Origin: Candidatus Sysuiplasma superficiale
GTDB taxonomy: Archaea; Thermoplasmatota; Thermoplasmata; Sysuiplasmatales; Sysuiplasmataceae
Direction: 5' to 3'
Length of the DNA: 64,000 bases
Assembly: GCA_019720975.1 (NCBI GenBank)
Contig: JAGVSJ010000010.1
Span: 1-64,000 of the forward strand
In this document: positions 20,068-27,419 of the stretch, piece by piece
How the letters are laid out: each line of letters starts with the position of its first letter
Position numbering within the stretch: the first letter of the stretch is position 1
The notes under the pieces: model-generated
Databases searched by the model: none
Told to the model about the DNA's origin: nothing
What the model saw: only the letters and a program-made list of their open reading frames with translations
Program-made: the position numbers and the translations under genes

Positions 20068-20561
20068 ATGTGCACCGGGAGTCGAAGCCCGTTTCTGGCA
20101 GGATTGGCGAAATCAGGTGCTGGGCCATATGTCATTCGACGGAGGATGAGAAGAAAGTGGAACTCGCCATGCGCACACTGGTGGGTGACGGAATCGGATT
20201 CGAATATTCCTCTCCGGAAACACATTTCGGTCAGCCCATGACAATGATCAGCTGCAGGGTGTCAGGAAAAAGGGCATTCCTCAATATAATACGGAGGTTA
20301 CCGCTGGAACAGATTGATATATTGAAGGCCCAACTCGAGGAACGGTTCGATGACGACAGCACGCTGCAAATCAGATTCGACAAGCAGTTCGCTTATGAGG
20401 GGAGCCTCTATCTCTCCTCGCTGATTGAGCGCGACTCAAGGAAGAGAAGGGATACAATAGATCTCAGTGTTCATTTCACAACCTATCCTTCAAGGAGGGA
20501 GAACGCTGTTAAGTTTGCAAGGAAACTGATTGAAGAATGCGAGACAGAAGAGCAGGGGTAG
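20064..20561 (+). CDS. RNA-binding-domain protein (archaeal exosome-associated COG1325-like)
   Basis: Overall pattern WAICHSTEDEKKVELAMRTLVG...LKAQLEERFDDDSTLQIRFDKQFAYEGSLYL. Confidence 0.65.
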   Translation: MNVHRESKPVSGRIGEIRCWAICHSTEDEKKVELAMRTLVGDGIGFEYSSPETHFGQPMTMISCRVSGKRAFLNIIRRLPLEQIDILKAQLEERFDDDSTLQIRFDKQFAYEGSLYLSSLIERDSRKRRDTIDLSVHFTTYPSRRENAVKFARKLIEECETEEQG

Positions 20562-20636
20562 CCGAGCCTGGTCTAAGGCGCAAGGCTTAGGACCTTGTCC
20601 AGAAGTGGTTCGCCGGTTCGAATCCGGCCCCCTGCA
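20552..20636 (+). tRNA. tRNA-Leu(TAG)
   Basis: Acceptor GCAGGGG/CCCCTGC, anticodon arm CAAGG-CTTAGGA-CCTTG, variable arm CCA-GAAG-TGG, T arm GCCGG-TTCGAAT-CCGGC. Confidence 0.96.
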
Positions 20637-20903
20637 TGGCAAAGGCATTTGCAGCCCCTTTCTCCACCTTCCCGGTGCAAATCTTCCGGCACGAATGAAC
20701 ATGCGGCGAAATCGACTCTTCCTTACCTGAGTCTGCGTCGTCCCTTTTGCCCATGGCCTTATCGGGCTGACAGAGATATTCAATCAGGGAGTTAAAGGGA
20801 ATAGGGACGTGTTTTGCATTTCCTGGCCGTTCCGGCATCGAATGCGGCGCGCCCCTTCATATACGTGCAGACAGCTCGGGAGGCTGTGGTTGAACTGGTG
20901 AGC

Positions 20904-21345
20904 ATGAGTGAAACTAAATTCCGCGGGTGCCTGGGCAGGCATCTGATTTCCTATGCAAGGCAGAAGGCTGATTCAGGGCTTTGGGAAGCCGAAGGTTCTG
21001 AGAGGAGGGCTCAGGATGAGCACAGCTCGCTTCTTCCCGAAGGACAGGACGCTCCCGGGCATCAACGACGAAATCGGGAAATATGATGGCGGATGGCTCC
21101 GGTTTGGAACAGGCGAGGGGAGTCCATATGGACATGCCTGGCTCTGGAACATATTCATATTCACAGGGTATAGACGTATGGGATATGCGACTGCTGTCCT
21201 GCATTTGCTTGAAGACAGGCTGCGCTCCATGGGAATAGAAGGGTTGTCCCTCCATGTATTCGGAAACAACAGGGAAGCGCTTGCGCTATACAGCAAAACC
21301 GCTTTTGTAGTGACAGATGTTAACATGTCCAGGTCACTAAATTAA
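20904..21345 (+). pseudogene. GNAT N-acetyltransferase split by a frameshift near 21050-21070
   Basis: Frame A: MSETKFRGCLGRHLISYARQKADSGLW...LLPEGQDAPGH; frame B: INDEIGKYDGGWLRFG...GYRRMGYATAVLHLLEDRLRSMGIEGLSLHVFGNNREALALYSK. Confidence 0.75.
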
Positions 21346-21352
21346 AACGGGA

Positions 21353-22762
21353 GTGCTGATCAGGTCCAGCCGGTTGACGTTTCATGGGAACGGCGTTCAG
21401 TCCATTTTTTATTCATCGAGCTGCATGAGGGTGACAGATTCAGTGCCTCATTTCAGGGTAACCAGGATGAAGATCACTGCGCCGGAAGTATCATGCAGCG
21501 TTTCCCTCTACGAAAGGCTTGCAAGCGCCATCTCGGAGGCAGAAATCAGCGTCAGGCGCCTGATTTCAGGCAGCCCCTCCCAATTCAGCGGAATCCATCG
21601 GGTCGCACAAAGCATCAAAGATTCGAAAGATGCAGACGGCAATGCTCATCATCCGGCAGAAACCAATCTTGCAGTGTTGGGAGACAACCTTAACGCTCTG
21701 GCGCTCCTGTTCAACGGGAGCAGGGAACTGCATATGCAGTCGATGAGGAGGAAGCTCAAACTCGTCTATATAGATCCGCCGTTCGGAAGCAATTCTGACT
21801 ACGGATTCAATCTAGAAGGAGCCGGTGGAAGGAAGGGGAATGCCGATCACGAACGGATTGCATATTCAGACAGATGGAATGGTGGTCTGATAACCTATGC
21901 GGAGATGCTGGCACCTCGGCTGATATTCATCAGGGAGTTGCTCCGCGATGACGGTTCTCTCTTCCTTCATTGCGACTGGCACGCGGGGCATTACATAAAG
22001 ACGATGCTTGACGCCATATTCGGCCCGGAAAACTACAGAAATGAGATCATAACAGGCAGGGGCCAGAAGAAAAACCTGCAGTACCAGTTTCCCGGCTTCA
22101 AATCAATGAATGTTGCATATGACACGCTCTTCTGGTATTCCAGGACGCCGGATGCCTCCTTCAATCCTCCCATGAGGGAAGCCGCTGATTTTCAAATGAA
22201 AGGGAGATGGCAGAGCCTGTGGAACAATGCGGACAGGCCAACCCTCCGCTACCCTCTCCTCGGATGCAGTATTGACAGAGGGCAGTGGAAATGGAGAAGA
22301 GAGAGATCAATCAAGGCGGCAGTAAATTATGAGATTTATCTGAGGGAGAAAAGAGGGACAGGCGAAACACTTGAAGAGTACTGGCAACGGACCGGAATGG
22401 TGAAGGAATTTGTCAGAAGGAACAGGAGGGGAAGGCCAGAGTACTGGGTCAAGCCTCGCTCTCGGGTCATATGCGACAACAATTGGCTTGATTTGAGGGC
22501 ATATGATTACAGCTCAGGCATGAGAACGCAGAAATCTGAAATGCTTCTGGAAAGGATTCTGCAGATGGGATCATCGGAGGGTGATATTGTAGCAGACTTC
22601 TTTGCGGGATCGGGCACAACAGCTGTAGTGGCAGAGAAGATGGGTAGGCGCTGGATATCATGTGATATTGGCGGCGCACAGTTCAGCCTGGCACTTGAGC
22701 GGATACGATCGATTGCGCGAAGACCGTTTTCGGTTATAAACCTGGCAGACGTCCACAGTTGA
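21353..22762 (+). CDS. Site-specific DNA methyltransferase (beta-type, DPPF motif)
   Basis: LVYIDPPFGSNSDYGF; LRDDGSLFLHCDWHAGHYIKTMLD; VADFFAGSGTTAVVAEKMGRRWISCDI; true start may be ATG near 21467. Confidence 0.92.
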   Translation: MLIRSSRLTFHGNGVQSIFYSSSCMRVTDSVPHFRVTRMKITAPEVSCSVSLYERLASAISEAEISVRRLISGSPSQFSGIHRVAQSIKDSKDADGNAHHPAETNLAVLGDNLNALALLFNGSRELHMQSMRRKLKLVYIDPPFGSNSDYGFNLEGAGGRKGNADHERIAYSDRWNGGLITYAEMLAPRLIFIRELLRDDGSLFLHCDWHAGHYIKTMLDAIFGPENYRNEIITGRGQKKNLQYQFPGFKSMNVAYDTLFWYSRTPDASFNPPMREAADFQMKGRWQSLWNNADRPTLRYPLLGCSIDRGQWKWRRERSIKAAVNYEIYLREKRGTGETLEEYWQRTGMVKEFVRRNRRGRPEYWVKPRSRVICDNNWLDLRAYDYSSGMRTQKSEMLLERILQMGSSEGDIVADFFAGSGTTAVVAEKMGRRWISCDIGGAQFSLALERIRSIARRPFSVINLADVHS

Positions 22763-22972
22763 TCGGCGTCACTGTTCCTGCGCTCCAGTCAGCGATCGTG
22801 TAACACGTTCAGACAGTTCTGACGGACGCATCTTTCTGATGGGAACAAACGTCACGGCTACCGCCGATCAGCCGGAAATCCTGTTTATCCGCGCAATTTG
22901 ATTTGGCGGAAAACCGCCTTATTCGGAAAGGAGAGACGGCGTGTGCCGTCCCGCTGATTTAGCTTCGGGCGT

Positions 22973-23734
22973 TCACTGAAAGTTGAAGTGCGGGCCTTCC
23001 ACTGAGAAGAGCGAGGCCTGCATCATGCCTGTTGCGCCATCCGTCTGCGGTTCGATCGGCGTTGAATTCTGCACATCGTTCATTGACATGATGTCGTACC
23101 GCAGTTCCTCCGCAATATCGGTGTTGAAATATGCGCTTATCTGGTCGTTTATGTGCTGGCAGACCGAAAGTATTATCCTGGATATCCCCTGCTGAACAAT
23201 GCTGAAACCCTCTTCAAGTGTCAGATCCTCGGAAATTTCGGCAAGTTTGCTGTTGTCAATGACCACTATCGCATCGGAAAGTGATCTGAGTTCCGCTATT
23301 GTCTCGTCACACTGTGATCTGGATTCTTCAGCGAAAGGCCTTATGCCTATTGATACAACTGTCAGATCCATCTCCCTTGCCGCCTTTGCCACAACAGTCG
23401 AAACCCGAGAGCCGAAAACGCCGCCAAGGCCTGTAACAATGAAAACTATGCCTGAATTGACAAGCTTCGCCTTAATTGCGTCGATGTACAGCTCTTCAAC
23501 AGACTCTATGTCTTCTGGTCTCACAAGGAGGGCTGAGGTGCACGAGACGGAGCACAGTCTGTCCTGGTTGTCGTTGATGGCGATTGTTTCAAAGTCAGGG
23601 TGCTCCCAGTAGAGCGCCTCAACAACGTTGGTTCCTGCGCCGCCGCATCCGACAACACATACCCTGGGTTCTCCGATCCCGCCCACAACCGATACATCCA
23701 GTCCTTCCTGGATGAAGTCACCGAATTCAGACAT
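22973..23734 (-). CDS. Truncated FtsZ/tubulin-superfamily-like protein
   Basis: VCVVGCGGAGTNVVEALYWEHPDFETIAINDNQDRL; VTGLGGVFGSRVSTVVAKAAREMDLTVVSIGIRPF; SDAIVVIDNSKL; 253 aa only. Confidence 0.82.
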   Translation of the reverse strand: MSEFGDFIQEGLDVSVVGGIGEPRVCVVGCGGAGTNVVEALYWEHPDFETIAINDNQDRLCSVSCTSALLVRPEDIESVEELYIDAIKAKLVNSGIVFIVTGLGGVFGSRVSTVVAKAAREMDLTVVSIGIRPFAEESRSQCDETIAELRSLSDAIVVIDNSKLAEISEDLTLEEGFSIVQQGISRIILSVCQHINDQISAYFNTDIAEELRYDIMSMNDVQNSTPIEPQTDGATGMMQASLFSVEGPHFNFQ

Positions 23735-23848
23735 TTCTCTCCTCCTTGTATTTGCCGAGATATCCTGGAGAATTCCGCTTTCCGTTCAGTAACTGTTCGT
23801 GCATCCCATCCCTTCTGACAGCCGCCAAACCCTTTCCCATCAATCAGA

Positions 23849-24247
23849 CTAGTGCTCGCGATCCACTTGCACAAGCCTTTCTCTGGAGTCGCATATGGAG
23901 TCAATGGTCTTGTCGAGCCTGTTGTCCTTGTTGATGGTGTGGTTCTTCAGAATGAAGTATGCTGCTTCACTCGGGTCAACGAAGTATCCACCTCTGACCA
24001 TCTGCTCCAGGACGTGCATCACGGCAGGCGCGACAACCATTTTGATAACCCTCTTCTCTGACGTCTCATTCATCTGACTGCCGGAATTTCCTTCAGTCTC
24101 CGAAATGAAGCGCCGCATTGCCTCCCTGGCAAGGTGAGACCTGCTGGCAAATTCCGTGTGCGATTCAAGGAATCTGTCAATCGCCTCGATCTCATTGTCG
24201 TCAAGTCTCAGGGAGATCCGGTTATCAACCATTGTGCTCTTCTCCAT
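23849..24247 (-). CDS. Ribbon-helix-helix (CopG/CdrS-like) transcriptional regulator with C-terminal domain
   Basis: NRISLRLDDNEIEAIDRFLESHTEFASRSHLAREAMRRFISE. Confidence 0.85.
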   Translation of the reverse strand: MEKSTMVDNRISLRLDDNEIEAIDRFLESHTEFASRSHLAREAMRRFISETEGNSGSQMNETSEKRVIKMVVAPAVMHVLEQMVRGGYFVDPSEAAYFILKNHTINKDNRLDKTIDSICDSRERLVQVDREH

Positions 24248-24351
24248 CGGATATTCGCAGGTATGACATAAACGCGACTCTTTATTTAATGATTTCTACA
24301 TGCGTCATACGACGTACGACAATATAGGTCTATCACGTCAAACGCAGTGCG

Positions 24352-25182
24352 TCAGTCAGTGTATTTCACCCTGAATCTGTCCCTGTATCTTTCCAGTATC
24401 TTTATGGTATATGAGCCAAGCAGAATTGTAAATATCAGGTTACCGACGGCATCAACGATGTTGAACGGTATGCCTGCAACCATGATGGGTATCAGAGGCG
24501 CTTCCCCGTTGTAGCTCAGCCAGGTGAAGAAATCAAGCGGCATTCCAAAGATAAAACCCCATGCAAAATTGTAGGCGGACAGTGTCTCAATTGAGACGTT
24601 ACCGAAACGTTTCCTTATCGCTCCTCCGGACCAGCCTGCAACCGACCACATCAGCATCTGCCAGACCGTCCATGGTCCCTGACCAAGAAACATGTTTGAA
24701 ATTGCCGGTGTCAGAACACCTATCATGACGCCCGCCTCAGGTCCGAAGACGTAACCTGATATGACGATAAGAAAAGTGCATGGCTTGAAGTTTGGAATCG
24801 GTATCACAAGGCGTGATGCAGCTGACAGCGCGGCAAGTGTCCCGACGATAGCTATCTCCTTGGTTCCCGAACTGCTTCCTTCGTAATGGAATATTATGGA
24901 GAGAACAAAGAGACCCGAGGCTGCAAACGAAATCACAGAATAGTAGAGCGCTATGTTCACCCTCCTCATACCTATGATTGACAGAGAAGTCGGGCTGAAG
25001 GATAGCGCAACTGAGACCGCGATGATCGCGGCTGAGATAACGGCGGGCAGAAACCACAGTCTGGAAATGAACCGTCGCGCCCGTGTCTCATGCAGCACAT
25101 TCACTGAACTCACTCTCTGCGATCCTCCCGTCTTCCATGCGATAGATGCGATCGGCAAACGATGCAAGAAGAAATTTATCAT
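24352..25182 (-). CDS. ECF transporter S component-like membrane protein
   Basis: AIVGTLAALSAASRLVIPIPNFKPCTFLIVISGYVFGPEAGVMIGVLTPAISNMFLGQGPWTVWQM; true start may be GTG near 25104. Confidence 0.85.
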   Translation of the reverse strand: MINFFLHRLPIASIAWKTGGSQRVSSVNVLHETRARRFISRLWFLPAVISAAIIAVSVALSFSPTSLSIIGMRRVNIALYYSVISFAASGLFVLSIIFHYEGSSSGTKEIAIVGTLAALSAASRLVIPIPNFKPCTFLIVISGYVFGPEAGVMIGVLTPAISNMFLGQGPWTVWQMLMWSVAGWSGGAIRKRFGNVSIETLSAYNFAWGFIFGMPLDFFTWLSYNGEAPLIPIMVAGIPFNIVDAVGNLIFTILLGSYTIKILERYRDRFRVKYTD

Positions 25183-26623
25183 GTGTCGTCATCAGGACAG
25201 AAATACCCGAATCCCTGGAAATCTTCCTGATGACGGACATGAATTTCGATTTCTTCCAGTAGTCCATTCCACGCGTAGGTTCATCGAGCAGAAGTATCTT
25301 CCTCCCGCCTACGAGGGTGCACGCGATGGCGGCAAGCTCCCTTTCGCCGCAGCTGAACTCTCTGGGAAATCGCTGTATCATCCCTTCAAGGCCGAGGAGC
25401 CCCGAAATGTAACGCCCGTCGTAATTCCCGTCACCATTCAGGGCAGACTCCGCATGCCTGTCACGGGATAAATAGCGCTCCGAAAATCTCAGCTCTTCAT
25501 CAAGTGTCTGATGGAAGAGGTAGGAAAGTGGATTGTGTGATAGGTAACCCGCATACTGCGCTATCCTGAATGGCTCCATTTCCGATATGTCAACGCCATC
25601 GGCCATGACCCTTCCAGAGGTTTTCGGGATGAAATTCATTATTGCCCTGAGAAGAGTCGTTTTACCCGATCCGTTCCGCCCTGCTATCATTACAATCTCT
25701 CCACGCCCCGATCTGACCGATACATCGTGCAGTATCTCCTTTCCGCCCAGCGAAACAGAAAGGCCGGTCACCGAAAGACCGACCCGTGTATCCCACGTCG
25801 CAGCGGTGATGGGCCTATCGTCAGTGACATTCACATATCTGAGCGAAACGCCTTTCGAACCGTACCATTTCTCAATGTCCTGGTAGTTCCCATCCACAGC
25901 AACGGTTCCCTCATTGATCAGAATAAAACGGTTGAAAAATTCAGCCACTCTTTCGATTCTGTGCTCCGACATTATTATTGTGTGCCCGCGAGCATTGAGC
26001 TTGAGCAAAAGATCCATAAGACTGGCTGTCCCGTTGTCATCAAGCTGTGATGTGGGCTCATCAAGCAGAATGTACGGAGGACGCCAGGCTGCAACTGAGG
26101 CAATGGCTATGCGTTGCTTCTGGCCAGCAGAAAGTTCGACGACGTTCTTCTCCACAAGATCGTAGTCACCGAGAAGCGATGAAACGCGCTCAATTGCCTG
26201 CTCTATCTCTTCCTCACCCATCCCATGATTTCTCAGATTGAATGCGATTTCCTCCCGTGCTGAAAGCATTATGAACTGGCTCTCCGGATCCTGGAATACT
26301 GTTCCAATCAGGCCGCTCATTTCATATGGTCCGGCATCCCTTGTGTCCAGGCCTTCGACAACAACGTGCCCGCCAAATTCGCCGCCATAAAAATGCGGTA
26401 TCAGCGAGTTTATGCACCTGAAAAAAGTTGTTTTGCCTGAACCTGTGGGTCCGCAGACAAGCACCATTTCTCCCCTCTCTATATCCAGGCTGTCGAGATG
26501 AAAGGAAACAGTGTCGCATCCGCTATACCGGAATCTCAGATCCCTGATTTGAAGCAACTTTGCCCCTCCATGAAAGCAGAAAGTACGGAATATTGAGAAC
26601 GAACACAACGACGACCGCAGCAA
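25088..26623 (-). CDS. ECF transporter ATPase with two fused ABC domains
   Basis: Two Walker A motifs (CGPTGSGKTTFF, AGRNGSGKTTLL), LLDEPTSQLDD and LLDEPTRGMDY, VELSAGQKQR. Confidence 0.95.
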   Translation of the reverse strand: MLRSSLCSFSIFRTFCFHGGAKLLQIRDLRFRYSGCDTVSFHLDSLDIERGEMVLVCGPTGSGKTTFFRCINSLIPHFYGGEFGGHVVVEGLDTRDAGPYEMSGLIGTVFQDPESQFIMLSAREEIAFNLRNHGMGEEEIEQAIERVSSLLGDYDLVEKNVVELSAGQKQRIAIASVAAWRPPYILLDEPTSQLDDNGTASLMDLLLKLNARGHTIIMSEHRIERVAEFFNRFILINEGTVAVDGNYQDIEKWYGSKGVSLRYVNVTDDRPITAATWDTRVGLSVTGLSVSLGGKEILHDVSVRSGRGEIVMIAGRNGSGKTTLLRAIMNFIPKTSGRVMADGVDISEMEPFRIAQYAGYLSHNPLSYLFHQTLDEELRFSERYLSRDRHAESALNGDGNYDGRYISGLLGLEGMIQRFPREFSCGERELAAIACTLVGGRKILLLDEPTRGMDYWKKSKFMSVIRKISRDSGISVLMTTHDKFLLASFADRIYRMEDGRIAESEFSECAA

Positions 26624-27419
26624 TTGAAAAACCAGACATTATGCTCGGAACGGAGTAATAATCTGCTTCGCCGACTCCAGTCACAGAAAGTGCTGAGAGA
26701 AGAAGCACTGACCCTATACACGAGGATATCTGAAGACGATCCACTGTGTTCAGTATCTCCCTCTTCTGCTTCCACCTGGCTGGGAAACCCCTTGTTTCCA
26801 TGGACTCCGCCACCGCTATTCCCCTGTCCATCGAACTGTACAGGAGGGGAAACACCATATGGGATGCAGCACGGACCCTTTCCATCAGTCTTCCGTGGCT
26901 CACAGGTACACCGCGGGATTCAAACGCCTCCATTATGTCCTGCCCTTCATTGTTCATCACAGGCATCAGCCTGGTGGATATAAGCAGCGCACCCGCAGTC
27001 TTTTTGCTCAATCGTGATATCACCGACATCACCGAATCAGGATCAACAGTAAGCAGAACCATCTCAAAGGACATGACCGAGCTGATGAGCCTGAGGGTCA
27101 TTGAAATTGAGAAGAGCACCGGGTCAACAGTTATATCGAACACATATATCCTGAATATGGAAGCTCCTCCCGGACCGAACACAATTGATATCGCAGCCAG
27201 AAACAGGGACATGTAAATAATAATGCGCGAATAATAAAGAGCTTCCTTCAGAACGCCTGCCAGAAATGCAGTGAGCAGAACAAGGGCCATCACCTCAAGC
27301 TGCAGCGGTATGCCTGAAAAGAGTACCGAGAGGTAGAAGAGCGTCAGTAGATAGGCTATCCTGGCCCATGGATTCAACCTGTAGAATGAATTATCCCTTG
27401 TCCTGTACTCGAATCTCAT
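26523..27419 (-). CDS. ECF transporter T component (EcfT)
   Basis: NPWARIAYLLTLFYLSVLF; ALLISTRLMPVMNNEGQDIMEAFESRGVPV; AVAESMETRGF (paired A-R-G coupling motifs). Confidence 0.92.
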   Translation of the reverse strand: MRFEYRTRDNSFYRLNPWARIAYLLTLFYLSVLFSGIPLQLEVMALVLLTAFLAGVLKEALYYSRIIIYMSLFLAAISIVFGPGGASIFRIYVFDITVDPVLFSISMTLRLISSVMSFEMVLLTVDPDSVMSVISRLSKKTAGALLISTRLMPVMNNEGQDIMEAFESRGVPVSHGRLMERVRAASHMVFPLLYSSMDRGIAVAESMETRGFPARWKQKREILNTVDRLQISSCIGSVLLLSALSVTGVGEADYYSVPSIMSGFSIAAVVVVFVLNIPYFLLSWRGKVASNQGSEIPV

